Below are positions 11,936 to 21,879 of a DNA stretch of 64,000 nt, piece by piece. This stretch comes from Phoronis australis. Lineage: Eukaryota > Phoronida > Phoronidae. The stretch lies in the NCBI GenBank assembly GCA_002633005.1, contig NMRA01000113.1:562747-626746 (forward strand), given 5' to 3'. The translations under genes and the position numbers were made by a program. Under the pieces are notes generated by a model. That model made no database searches and was not told where the DNA came from. It saw only the letters and a list, made by a program, of their open reading frames with translations. The stretch's first letter is position 1, and every line of letters starts with the position of its first letter.

Positions 11936-12040
11936 GTTTCATTAAACAATTGTATGAATTTATTTACAATGTTTCATTAAACAATTGTATGAATTTATTT
12001 ACAATGTTTCATTAAACAATTGTATGAATTTATTTACAAT
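11936..12040. repeat. perfect 35-bp triplet repeat
   Basis: Three head-to-tail copies of a 35-bp unit beginning GTTTCATTAAACAATTG start at 11936, 11971 and 12006 without mismatches. They lie inside the piggyBac-like element just upstream of the transposase remnant. Perfect identity implies recent expansion. Confidence 0.9.
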
Positions 12041-12079
12041 GTATCTTTGAATTGCAAAAGGTTTCAGGACATTTGAGGC

Positions 12080-12592
12080 ATGCTCATCACCATACCTCGA
12101 TCGGACGTCTGCCTTCAAGCAGTTTATGAAAATAAGCCAATTCCTTGGGGGTTGAAAGTATTTATGCTTTCGGAATCTACATCTGGCTACATGGTGAATA
12201 TGCAGGTGAAGGATGGCACTGCGAAAGGTGCGACTCACGACATAGTTATGAAGGTGTGGCACCAAGTGTTTATGGATAATTATTATACTAGTGTCCCCCT
12301 CTTCCAGGAACTGTTGCGAAGAGGGACATTAGCCTGTGGGACTGTGCGTCCAAACCGGAAAGGACTTCTTGGGACTATGAATAAGAACACTCGTGTTGTA
12401 AAGGCACTGAAACGAGGTGAATCCCTCACCCGTTTCAAGGATTCCACGACGGCCACTACGTGGAAAGATAACAAGATTGTAACCGTATTGACAACACGAT
12501 ATTTGATGTCACAAATGTGTTGGTCTATAACAACACGAATATATACAAACACAAAGTCAGCTCAAAGCAGCACAGGTTGCCAGCTTCGTTAA
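12080..12592 (+). pseudogene. piggyBac-type transposase fragment (DDE_Tnp_1_7)
   Basis: A 170-residue frame contains NKPIPWGLKVFMLSESTSGY, a central VFMDNYYTS motif with the second catalytic Asp, LFQELLRRG, ACGTVRPNRKG and TTWKDNKIV. These are hallmark segments of piggyBac-family transposases in the correct order. Full-length family members are usually 500-600 residues, so the N-terminal third, the first Asp and the cysteine-rich C-terminus are missing. It sits within the inverted-repeat-bounded element at 11834-12994. Confidence 0.85.
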
Positions 12593-13314
12593 CAGATGTC
12601 GCTGAAGCCACGTTGAAAAATGTCTGTCACCCATGAGCTATCGCAAACAAAATTTGAGTAGAAAGAAGCATGGCAATAAGCGCTTATCCATGGTTGGGTT
12701 GATTTTGTCCGAATTTCACCTATGCAGATTTTACTAGTCCAAGTTTCCCCTACGCTCTGTCCAAATTTAACCCTTGGCATCCGAATTTCCCGTCTTTGAC
12801 CATTGTTATTATTCTCAAAATTCAAAGGCATTAACGCTGCGGTAGAAACGAAAGACCTCATTGGTCGATTTCTTAAAAGATTTGCAAATATTTTACGAGT
12901 CGTCAAATGTTATTAGCTGAACCATTAATCTTCAGTAGCAGGTATGCAAGTTGAGTTAGGTGGTTTTATCAGAATTTACCCGAACTTCCCCTACTAATTG
13001 ATTCACCATCTGTTTCTAAGACTAAGCCAACAGGAGCAGAGATTGTCCAAGTCAGTTTACCATGGGTATTCAGTATCTGAGGATTATCAACAATGCAACC
13101 CTTTCCCCTCAAACATGACTAAAGATTCAACTGAGCAAATTGATCAAAAACTGTTATTTAAAATTAGTACATCTTGGATAATCATTGCTAGACTTCTCAT
13201 GAGGGACCTGGATGACACGCTACTTCTTTGGAAAGTTGTGAAAGAACTGGAAAACCGTTGTCCACATGGGCTACCACTTTTTCGTACTATGTGTCATTCA
13301 CATTCATGTTGGTA

Positions 13315-13535
13315 CACAGGCGGATTTTGGGTAAGGGGGGCCAGGGGGCCCGGTCCCCAAAGACCTGCGCAACTGTTTTCGTTTTTTTAGTCCTCCGTTT
13401 GGTTTTTCAGAACCAGGTACTGACACTTGAGCCTCCCTATCTTTCAGGCTGCGTGCGTGCATCTGATCGTGCTTTGCTCGACTGCCCAGACAAAATGTTC
13501 GCCACTCTTATGATATCCTAGATCCGCCACTGTGG
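13315..13535. mobile_element. MITE with GGCGGAT-type ends
   Basis: The left end CACAGGCGGATTTTGG faces a right end whose reverse complement is CCACAGTGGCGGATCTAGG, giving a ~220 bp element with ~15 bp imperfect terminal repeats. The 5-bp word TGGTA flanks both sides. The GGCGGATC terminus resembles hAT-type MITEs. A G-rich patch (13337-13352) lies just inside the left end, and a related truncated end is at 36021. Confidence 0.6.
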
Positions 13536-13708
13536 TATGACAAAGAACGACTTCACTGTAGCCATAATGTATGGGATAGCTATGTTTGCCAGAAGCCCTC
13601 AGCTCTTGTTTATAGTACATTATCATTATCCTTAAGCTATCCAGGAAGCATGCTCTTTACGTGTACTTCCAGGTATCCATCATTCTTTCAATAAAGGTTT
13701 GAAACGAA

Positions 13709-14140
13709 ATGACGAATGTTTATATACCATTGAGACCTACTTCTACCGACTCAACACTCGCAGCCATGCCAATAACTCAGTGCCCTGTTGAGGGGTGTCC
13801 CTACACTACGCCTAACGTCGATCCTGCTATTGTGGCTGCCCTGCTGATGACACATGCTACAAGACACACGTTACCAGCCCCCAGTAAACTCTACATTCAC
13901 ACTGTACCTGCTGAAAAGGTTTTACGACCTCACATCACCTAAGCCGGAACCAGTGAAGACTGGCAATACTTGCTCACACGCTGGTCAGATTATGTCACAG
14001 CAACCAATATCTCAGGCAAGGACCACATTATACAATTTCTGGAATGTTTCTAACCAGATTCAAAGAACACCAGAAATTGGACAGACCCACAGCTGCGGGG
14101 GAACAAATATGGTGACTGGACATTCCATCTCCCTTGAATC
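13709..14140 (+). pseudogene. LTR-retrotransposon gag-like fragment
   Basis: The first frame encodes QCPVEGCPYTTPNVDPAIVAALLMTHATRH, a zinc-finger-like CPxxxCPY segment, followed by APS and an AEKVLRPHI-like stretch. After a one-base shift it continues as EDWQYLLTRWSDYVTATN and GKDHIIQFLECF. Together these match the N-terminal gag region of Gypsy-like elements seen in many marine invertebrates. Multiple stops follow after about 14040. No LTR, protease or reverse transcriptase is attached. Confidence 0.5.
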
Positions 14141-14149
14141 ATCTAAGAT

Positions 14150-14860
14150 CTTAGCCAAAGAACAGAATTGGTATGCTCGCAAGTTAAAAGAATCCATAAA
14201 TGTCAGCTCTCAGCGCCGTCGCTTGAACCGGGACCCTGGTCTACACTTACCTCCCGTGTATTCTAACATAGTTAATCAGCGAAAGGCGGGAAACCTCTCA
14301 CTCATCGAAAAAGGCCTAGCGGACCAGGACGAAACGTCTAACCAACAAATCCACTTCGTGCACCATGTCCAACCAATCAATAACAGGTTATGGCTCCAGG
14401 AAGTGCTTACTGTTTGATGGCGATGAAAGAAAGTTTGACTTCTGGCAGGTGTGTTTCTTGGGACACGAGACAAACAACCACAAAGGTCCTTTTGTCCTGA
14501 ACGTTTCCAACTGTTACCAAAGTACATGGATGCAGCCAAGAAAGTAGAAAATTTTGCTCCACCATTGCAGCACGAAACCAAAGTACGGGCACAACTTGCG
14601 GCCCTGAGACTAGGACGACAGCAATGGCAATGACTGCCGTGGCCACTCTGGCTTCACAGACTGTGCCTCCTGGACATCCTGCCTCTCCGAACCAAAGATC
14701 AGCCACGAATTGCTGCCCCCAAGACGATTACCACACCAACTCCAATGGGTGGTGCATTCAGTGTTATGGGAACTGTGGGATCCGAGTCATCAGTGGTCAC
14801 AGTGGACTATGGTCACGTCCCACACCCTCTAAAACGAACCATTTTCGAACCAACTGAGGA
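14150..14860 (+). pseudogene. second gag-like retrotransposon fragment (Copia-like?)
   Basis: A 60-residue frame from 14365 contains LLFDGDERKFDFWQVCFLGH, a pattern typical of Copia-type gag N-termini. Shifted frames continue with a basic and Ala/Thr-rich stretch to about 14857. Broken by frameshifts; assignment is tentative. Confidence 0.35.
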
Positions 14861-15495
14861 CATTATTCGCGAACCAAAGCACTGTAAGTATAGGCGCCAA
14901 AATGAATCCTAAAATTTGAAATGATTAAGCATTTAAATTCATTTTTAAGTGAAACAAGTGTAATATTTTTATTCAGAAATGCTTTGGACTTGAAATGGAA
15001 TGGGCTCCTTTGAAGCTGTGATTAACTCACGTTGTGTCGAAATAAATCTTGATTTAGACCCCTTACCAGCAATTACTTTAATTGGATAACTTATGTGAAT
15101 ATGTTAATTAACAAAATAAGAAGTGCCCACAGAGGATGAAGGACTGTGCTGCAAGAAAGTATTCCCAAACTGCATAAGTCTCTTGGACGTACGTATCGAC
15201 AGCATTAGATAGTTTATTTACAAATGCACATCAATTTAATCACATTTGTAAGGGAAGTCACATAGTTATGAACAGATAGCGGCCTGCCTTTACTTGCAGC
15301 TTCTCAAAATTCTTTGTTACAAATTCTCTTGTTGTTTATTAGAGTAATCTGCCTGGTTAGAGCCCCCATCTGATTGAACTTCGCTTTCAAAGCCCATCAT
15401 AAAATATTGTAGAGGTAAGGGCCAACCTCCAACTTTTGGGGTTCTTCCAATTTGAGGGCACTGGGCATTGACAGGGAAATTACGGTATTTGAATT

Positions 15496-15774
15496 ATGGA
15501 AGTATTCACAACCTGCACACCAGAAAATTCTCAGCGTTACATTTTCATACAGAGACGCCTCTGTGACAGGTTGAAAGAACATTACACCTCAGAGAAAAGT
15601 AACATATACAGGCATTGTATTAGCTACAATCACCAAGCCAACTCTGTTAGAATTATCTGCAGAGAGCCTAATAAGGAGTTACTGTATATTAAAGAGTCAT
15701 TGGCCATTCAGAACCAGCATGCCACTGATTCTCTGAGTAACATGCAAAGCTCTGTGACCCTGCAGCTATGGTGA
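15496..15774 (+). pseudogene. GIY-YIG-type C-terminal fragment of Penelope-like retroelement, copy 1
   Basis: The frame encodes RRLCDRLKEHYTSEKSNIYR, then NHQANSVRIICREPNKELLY and IKESLAIQNQ. This corresponds to the part of GIY-YIG nuclease domains after the GIY/YIG strands (R-x(3)-H, then a KYELLxxESLLI-like helix), as at the C-terminus of Penelope-like elements. The YIG half is not clear. A hammerhead-like motif lies 100 bp downstream, which also fits a Penelope-like origin. Confidence 0.5.
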
Positions 15775-15878
15775 TGACCAGCTACTGACCATATTCTATG
15801 TATCTCTCACTTCACTTTATGGATGTTACCTGAGCTGTATGTTGGCACTTGTTGTCCTAAATTATAGTAAGTATGATC

Positions 15879-15905
15879 CTGATGATGTCTAATGAAAAGA
15901 CGAAA
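15879..15905 (+). ncRNA. hammerhead-ribozyme-like catalytic core, copy 1
   Basis: CTGATGA is followed by a stem-loop with GTCT/AGAC arms and then GAAA, which is the exact conserved core layout of hammerhead ribozymes (CUGAUGA, stem II, GAAA). Penelope-like retroelements are known to carry such motifs. Stem III and the cleavage triplet downstream are not convincing, with only a weak ACGT/ATGT pairing. Activity is therefore doubtful. Confidence 0.45.
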
Positions 15906-15993
15906 CGTTGAATTGAACATGTACTTTTTTATTTGTGCGACGATCGTCCGGTTTTTGAACATTTTCATATGCATTTATCTTCTATTATTTTTA

Positions 15994-16258
15994 GGACATG
16001 GAGTACCTAGTGCTCAATGAGGCTGTGTTAGCTTTAGCGCTTACTACAGAAACATGTTGGCCTTCCAAGATGGCGAGAGCTATAACAAGACAAACAGGCA
16101 CCAAGCATATTGACAGTATACATTGTGGGGTTTTGGCAGGATTAGTACAGAACAAAGAGAAGTTGTCGCTAGTTGCTGTGTCTGGCGCATCAGGGACAAG
16201 TTTCCTGATCTGTTTGCTCTGTACAAAGGTTTTGTATCACACCGCGATCATTTCATAA
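15994..16258 (+). pseudogene. P2X7-type intracellular-like Cys domain exon, copy 1
   Basis: The exon follows TTTTTAG. Correcting a shift near 16040, it reads MEYLVLNEAVLALAL, HYRNVLAF, then YTLWGFGRISTEQREVVA, SCCVWRIRDKFPDLFALYKG and FVSHRDHF. The YxxxLWxxGR...PSCCVWxIRxxFP...YxGF pattern is that of the zinc-binding P2X7 C-terminal-like domain, which is widespread in cnidarian and other invertebrate transposon-linked proteins. An in-frame TGA interrupts the domain near 16110. Confidence 0.55.
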
Positions 16259-16397
16259 TATGAACGTCATTTTCTGAATACACGCCCATGGGCATATTTA
16301 CGGAAATTCCCGTAGTTTACCTATCTGTTAGGATTAGTATAGGCCAAGTATCACCAGTGTTTTCTGTAGGCATGGGGATTGTGGTGAATGAATATGA

Positions 16398-17100
16398 ATG
16401 TTTCACAGGAAGTTCAGGAGTACAGCTGAAGTGGTGAACTTCAATCAGTTAGTGCTTATGTATGTTGGAAAGAGGTTTGCTTATGGGCCACCGGCATACA
16501 GAGCCAGAAAACTTTTGGCACCTCTAGACTATAATGCCCATATTGACAGGGATGTCTTGCTCAACAAGAATGGAACCATCAGGTAATAAAAAGGTTACAT
16601 TTGTATCACTTTTATGTTTACTGTAGTCGAAAATGTAATTTGCTCAGTCACATTGTGTTCCCCTTAGTGCAATTTGATGCTGTGGGATGATTAAGTAAAA
16701 ATTATTATTTTAAAATGGGACACTGAGATTGGCTGTTCTGCTTAGTCTAACAAGATTGTTGACAAGTTTTTATGTTATGTTTGATTAAAATATGAACTAG
16801 ACAAGTCTTTTTTGTATTCTTTGAAGATATGCTAGCAAGTTTAATAAGAAATCCGGGCGTTACACTGTTCACCCGGTAAAGGTGGCAAAGACCTATCCTA
16901 ACATCAGGCCATTGATGGTGGCGATAGTCAAAAGGCGATTAAAAGACAACTTGGGGAGGTATAGAAGAGTATTTATTCCATTTAATGACCCGTGGACCAT
17001 CACTCCTTCTGTCAGTGGTGTCACACCATCACCTACTTATGTCTTACAAGACGAGAAAGTCTCAAGATTCCAGTTGTGGGCTTGTCTGCATATGAAATAG
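16398..17100 (+). pseudogene. conserved transposon-associated basic exons, copy 1
   Basis: Two frames encode VVNFNQLVLMYVGKRFAYGP, RARKLLAPLDYNAHIDRDVL and, after an apparent intron or insertion (about 16587-16825), YASKFNKKSGRYTVHPVKVA followed by a basic stretch. The pattern of a short ARxxLAAxDYNxH motif, FNKKSxxYxVxPVKV and a basic tail recurs in uncharacterised invertebrate proteins. I cannot name its function. The equivalent exon in copy 2 is at 21150-21627. Confidence 0.4.
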
Positions 17101-17357
17101 AGCCCCACGTGTAACAACAAGAGCACCGCGAAGCAGTGAAATGCGCCCACGAATGCATTGCAAATGGTAAGCTTTTAGGGTTATTTATTTGTATCATAAA
17201 AATGACCACTAGATGGCGCAAAAAGTACAATCCATCCAAAAATGGGAACATGCCATATTTCATAAAAATGTGTCAAGGAACGTCAGAGAAACAAAGGAAA
17301 ACAGAATAAAATGAAATTGTCACTATTGGGAAGGAAAAAGATGCTTTAAGAAAGCGA

Positions 17358-18525
17358 ATGAAGCGACTGGACCATAAATGTAGGGCAGCAGAGAATGCAC
17401 GCCAAGTTGAAATTAGCAAAACCAGAGACACAATCACTCAAGCTGAAAACAGACTGACACTTTACAGAAAAGACTTCAGTGAAAGGACCAAAGGAGATGG
17501 AAGGAAACGTGAAATGCAATCAAATCCTGTTTATAGAGCGAATGAAAATATGCGTTGGACTTTAAGCAAATGAAAGTTGAGACCAGATGTTGCTCATCAA
17601 GCAAAAGAGAATGAACAAAGAGGTGACACTAGAAAAAAAACGTTCAAACCCTGTGTCTAGAGCTAAAGAAAATGTGCGGGGCACTTTAAGCAAAAGGAAG
17701 TTGCGCTCACATGATGTTCAGAAAGCAAAGGAAAATGAACAAAGAAATGAGATGAGAAAACAAAAGCAATTAAGTTGTGATTACAGAAATTGGGAAAACA
17801 AAAGAGAAGCAACAAGAAAATCATTGAAGCGTGCATGTGACAGGGAACAAGTGTTTGAAGATGATGAACTTGTAAAAAGATTTCATGAAATGATTAAAAA
17901 TGGTCCTAAGTATGTGTGTAGTTGTTATGATCAAACTTGGTTTAGACATAGTGTAAGTAAGACAGTGAAAGGGAATAATAAGACTGCAATTGAGTGTTTG
18001 CCACTGGAGCAAACTGATGAGGAATACGTGTGTAATACATTTCATAGCTACTTAGTGCAAGATAAGATACCACCATGTGCAATGTTGAATGATATGAGAT
18101 TTCACTAGAAACCAGAAGATATATGTGAGCTGTACCCATTAGAGTGGAGACTTCTGTCACCTCGGATTCATTTTATGAAGATGTATGCTGCTCCAAGGGG
18201 TAATCAGAAGAAAATCAGAGGAAATGTAGTAACTGTACCAGCAAATGTTTGTAATACTATTAATGTACTTCCAAGAGCTCCTGATGATACTATGACAATT
18301 GCAGCTAATATGAAAAGACAACTGACATACAAGCATGTTGAAACGACTGAAAATATACCCCATAATAAGATTGTTGAAATGGCAGGAAAAGAATGGGGGA
18401 ATTGTATACATGAGAAGGCATTGTGTTTAATGTACACAGGAGTGATGAAAACAATGAAACACACCCCAGCAAGTTCCAAAACTGGCCTCAGCTATTTAAG
18501 CAGGGACAACTTAGAGGAATGGTGA
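17358..18525 (+). pseudogene. Helitron N-terminal region (repeats + DUF6570-like), copy 1
   Basis: Starts with tandem ~35-residue basic repeats of the form NPVYRAKENVR...KRKLRSDDVQKAKENEQR, typical of the N-termini of animal Helitron replicases. It then reads FHEMIKNGPKYVCSCYDQTWF, EEYVCNTFHSYL, KIPPCAMLNDMRF, ICELYPLEWRLLSPRIHFMK and GNQKKIRGNVVTVP. That order matches the cysteine-rich domain (DUF6570-like) before the HUH endonuclease of Helitrons. An in-frame TAG lies at about 18106. The HUH and helicase domains are absent, and the frame passes into P-like sequence near 18380. Confidence 0.75.
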
Positions 18526-18549
18526 ACAAACATAAAACACAATGAAAAA

Positions 18550-19420
18550 ATGGAAAAACGAAACTACAAGTGGCTGACAGACCGAATAAATAAAGCAATA
18601 ACAGAGGAGAGCATGGAGATATCGGAGGAGGTTCACCAATGTCTCAAAACGATACTCTCTGAAAATGAGGCACAGCTAACAGACAAAATTGAGAAAGACT
18701 CTGTGCAAATGCTGTTGTGGAAGGAACAGAAAAAAATGTTGATCTGCAAAACAGCAAGAACATGAAATGGCATCCTATGATGCTAAAGTGGTGCCTACAG
18801 TTAAAAAGCTCTCAAAGGTAGCATATGATTTAATAAAAAATTCAGGCTTTCTATTTTTGCTATCCACAACAACATTGTTCAATTATGTGCACCACATGTC
18901 ATTGGACACTGGAGTGAAAGATGTGAAATTTTTGTCCTAGCAATTAAAGAGCATTAACTTTGACTCTTTGCCGGAGCACACACGAAATGTTGTGCTGATT
19001 TTTGATGAAATGAAAATAAAGGCAGACCTAGTGTATTCAAAGGCCACGGGAAAAGTGATTGGTCAGTGCAACACAGGCTTAGTTAATGAACAGTTGACTG
19101 CGTTTGCTGCTAATATTGAGAGCGGTGAGGTCTTGCCTCAGCTTGCTACAAGCGTGTTGCTATGCATGGCACAGGGTATAATAGACTGATTCGTACTGTT
19201 TTTGCGTTGCCCACTATCCATGAATTGGTTTTAACTCAGACCAAGTTTATCCTGATGTGTGGGAATGTGTGCGTGCTGTGGAAACCAATGGTTTAAAGGT
19301 TAGAGCTACAGTTTGTGATGGAGCTACAACAAACCGGCATTTTTATCATATACACAAGCTACCAACAGATGCACAGAATGCTGTTGTTTATAGAACATTC
19401 GTAATATATGAGTATTAGAT
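18550..19420 (+). pseudogene. P-element/THAP9-like transposase fragment, copy 1
   Basis: Successive frames encode ISEEVHQCLKTILSENEAQL, WHPMMLKWCLQLKKLSKVAY, a serine-rich stretch, LIFDEMKIKADLVYSKATGK with the first catalytic Asp (DEM), VIGQCNTG, then a GFNSDQLYP-like segment and a VRATVCDGATTNRHFYH-like motif with the second Asp. These are ordered marks of P-type (THAP9-like) transposase RNase H cores. Stops and shifts occur near 18765, 19190 and 19250. The C-terminal GTP-binding insertion and third acid are absent. Confidence 0.7.
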
Positions 19421-19489
19421 ACATTTGGTAATGAAAGGATAAAGCAAAATTATAAACCGAGCAAAGTAATTTATGGAAATGCAGACTTG

Positions 19490-19777
19490 ATGAGTAAAGA
19501 ATCGGTGTGTATTCCAGCTCACTTTGCCGATCACTGAGCTTTAGTAATTGTTTTCGTTGATTCAAAAATGGTTAAGTTCTACGACTCTCTACTGAATGAA
19601 GGTCAAGCTATGATTTGTTTGCAAAAGATAAAGCAGTTTATTCATGCGATTCAACATCAGCAAGATGAGGAATGGAGCATATGTATTGAAAGAAGAGCAA
19701 CACAACATAGTAATTCATCAGACTGAGGTGTCTATGTTTGCATATATGTAGATCTGGTTCTAAGAGGAAATGGATAG
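19490..19777 (+). pseudogene. Ulp1/C48-type cysteine protease fragment
   Basis: One continuous frame apart from two TGA codons: SVCIPAHFADH-stop-ALVIVFVDSK, KFYDSLLNEGQAM, EEWSICIERR and NSSD-stop-GVYVC. This is the SUMO-protease layout H(W)...D...Q...SDCGV. The catalytic His is retained. The Trp after it is TGA (19535-19537), and the nucleophilic Cys is also TGA (19724-19726). Such proteases are common transposon passengers. The segment follows copy 1 of the composite block and is absent after copy 2. Confidence 0.65.
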
Positions 19778-20144
19778 TTGTGTGAAAATGTTAATTAACA
19801 AATAAGAAGTGCCCACAGAGGATGAAAGACTGTGCTGCAAGAAAGCATTCCCAAACTGCATAAGTATCTTGGACGTACGTATGGACAGCATTAGATAGTA
19901 TATTTACACATGCACAACAATTTAATCACATTTGTAAGGGAAGTCACATAGTTATGAACAACAAAGAGATAGCGGCCTGCCTTTACTTGCAGTTTCTCAA
20001 AATTCTTTGTTACAAATTCTCTTGTTGTTTATTAGAGTAATCTGCCTGGTTAGAGCCCCCATCTGATTGAACTTCGCTTTCAAAGCCCATTATAAAATAT
20101 TGTTGAGGTAAGGGCACACCTCCAATTTTTGGGAACCTTCCAAT

Positions 20145-20440
20145 TTGAGGGCCCTGGACACTGACAGGGAGATTACGGTATTTGAATTATGGAAATATTC
20201 ACAACCTGCACACCAGAAAATTCTCAGTGTTACATGTTCATACAGAGACGACTCTGTGACAGGTAGAAAGAACATCACACCTCAGAGAACAGTAACATAC
20301 ATAGGCATTGTATTAGCTACAATCACCAAGCCAACTCTTGTTAGTATTATCTGCAGAGAACCTAATAAGGAGTTACTGTATATTAAAGAGTCATTGGCCA
20401 TTTAGAACCATCATGCCACTGATTCTCTGAATAACATGCA
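20145..20440 (+). pseudogene. GIY-YIG-type fragment of Penelope-like element, copy 2
   Basis: Paralogue of 15496-15774. The frame is more degraded: the DRLKEH part is shifted, but IICREPNKELLYIKESLAI is intact at about 20345-20403, followed by a TAG. Confidence 0.45.
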
Positions 20441-20572
20441 AAGCTCTGTGACCCTGCAGCTATGGTGATGACCAGCTACTGACCATATTCTATGTATCTC
20501 TCACTTCACTTTATGGATGTTACCTGAGCTGTATGTTGGCACTTGTTGTCCTAAATTATTGTAAGTATGATC

Positions 20573-20599
20573 CTGATGATGTCTAATGAAAAGACGAAA
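20573..20599 (+). ncRNA. hammerhead-ribozyme-like core, copy 2
   Basis: Base-for-base copy of the 15879-15905 core: CTGATGA, GTCT...AGAC stem, GAAA. The downstream ATGTAC of copy 1 is ATGAAC here, which removes the weak stem III candidate, so this copy is even less likely to be active. Confidence 0.4.
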
Positions 20600-20687
20600 C
20601 GTTGAATTGAACATGAACTTTTTTATTTGTGCGGGGATCGTCCTGTCTTTGAACATTTTCATATGCATTTAACTTTATTATTTTTAG

Positions 20688-20990
20688 GACATGGAGTACC
20701 TAGTGCTCAATGAGGCTGTGTTAGCTTTAGCGCTGCACTACAGAAACGTGTTGGCCTTCCACGATAGCGAGAACTATAACAAGACAAACAGGCACCAAGC
20801 ATATTGACAGTATACATTGTGGGGTTTTGGTAGGCTCAGTACAGAACAAAGAAAAGTTGTCCCTAGTTGCTGTGTCTGGCGCATCAGGGTCAAGTTTCCT
20901 GATCTGTTTGCTCTGTACAAAGGTTTTGTATCACACCGCGACCATTTCATGTTATGAATGTCATTTTCTGAATACAAGCCCATGGGCATG
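20688..20990 (+). pseudogene. P2X7-type Cys domain exon, copy 2
   Basis: Paralogue of 15994-16258. This copy keeps the frame HYRNVLAFHDSENYNKTNRH that is shifted in copy 1, and has the SCCVWRIRVKFPDLFALYKG motif in the same position, in a different frame from the longer ORF at 20827-21009. Stops interrupt it. Confidence 0.5.
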
Positions 20991-21149
20991 TTTTCGGAAA
21001 TTCCCGTAGTTTACCGATCTGTTAGGATTAGTATAGGCCAAGTATCACCAGACACCGAGTGTTTTCTGTAGGCATGGGGATTGTGGTGAATGAATATGAA
21101 TGTTTCACAGGAAGTTCAATAATGCCCTAATTTTTTTCATCTTATTTCT

Positions 21150-21627
21150 TTCAGGAGTACAGCTGAAGTGGTGAACTTCAATCTGCTAGTATTTATGTAT
21201 GTTGGAAAGAGGTTTGCCCATGGGCCACGGGCATACAGAGCCAGAAACCTTTTGGCAGCTCTAGACAACAATGCCCATATTGACAGGGATGTCTTGGCTC
21301 AACAAGAATGGAACCATCAGGTAATAAAAAGGTTACATTTGTATTCTTTGAAGGTATGCTAGCAAGTTTAATAAGAAATCCGGGTGTTACACTGTTCACC
21401 AGGTAAAGGTGGCAAAGACCTATCCTAACATCAGGCCATTGACGGTGGCGATAGTCAAAAGGCAATTACAAGACAACTTGGGGATGCATAGAAGAGTACC
21501 TATTTCATTTGATGACCCGTGGACCATCGCTCCTTCTGTCAGTGGTGTCACACCATCACCTACAGATGTTATACAAGACGAGAAAGTCTCAAGATTCCAG
21601 TTGTGGGCTTGTCTGCAAATGAAATAG
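21150..21627 (+). pseudogene. conserved transposon-associated basic exons, copy 2
   Basis: Counterpart of 16398-17100. It retains a pyrimidine tract and TTTCAG acceptor at about 21140-21154 that copy 1 lost, then VVNFNLLVFMYVGKRFAHGP and a second frame with KVAKTYPNIRPLTVAIVKRQ. Function unknown. Confidence 0.4.
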
Positions 21628-21879
21628 AGCCCCACGTGTAACAACAAGAGCACCGCGGAGCAGTGAAATGCGCCCACGAATGCATTGCAAATGGTATGCT
21701 TTTAAGGTTATTTATTTGCATCATAAAAATGGCCACTAGATGGCACAAAAAAGTACAATGCATCCAAAAATGAGAACACGCCATATTTCATAAAAATGTG
21801 TCAAGGAACTTCAGAGAAACAAAGGAAAACAGAATAAAATGAAATTGTCACTAGTGGGAAGGAAAAAGATGCTTTAAAA

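Larger units (their letters stand above)
11834..12994 (+). mobile_element. short piggyBac-like element with imperfect inverted ends
   Basis: Left end GTAGGGGTAGTTCGGG (11834 on) is mirrored at the right end, whose reverse complement reads GTAGGGGAAGTTCGGG (ending 12994). A second inverted pair uses the word AAATTCGGACAAA at 11869-11881, with its complement near 12703-12716. A piggyBac-type transposase fragment lies inside. I do not see the TTAA target duplication expected of piggyBac at these boundaries, so either the true ends differ or the flanks have mutated. It is probably a deleted, non-autonomous derivative. Confidence 0.6.
15093..19489 (+). repeat. composite transposon block, tandem copy 1
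   Basis: From ATGTTAATTAACAAA to GCAGACTTG this block is repeated in direct orientation at 19780-24058. Both copies contain, in order, a Penelope-like end, a P2X7-type exon, a conserved basic exon, Helitron N-terminal repeats and DUF6570-like region, and a P-like transposase. Over the stretch at 18550-18765 the two translations are identical, so the duplication or a later conversion is recent. Copy 1 lacks about 47 bp present in copy 2 near 21116-21155, and has about 230 bp (16600-16830) that copy 2 lost between short TTTGTAT direct repeats. Confidence 0.9.

Noticed and set aside
14276-14706. Minus-strand ORFs of about 100 aa
   Set aside because: No recognisable motif, and the plus strand carries gag-like segments over the same interval.
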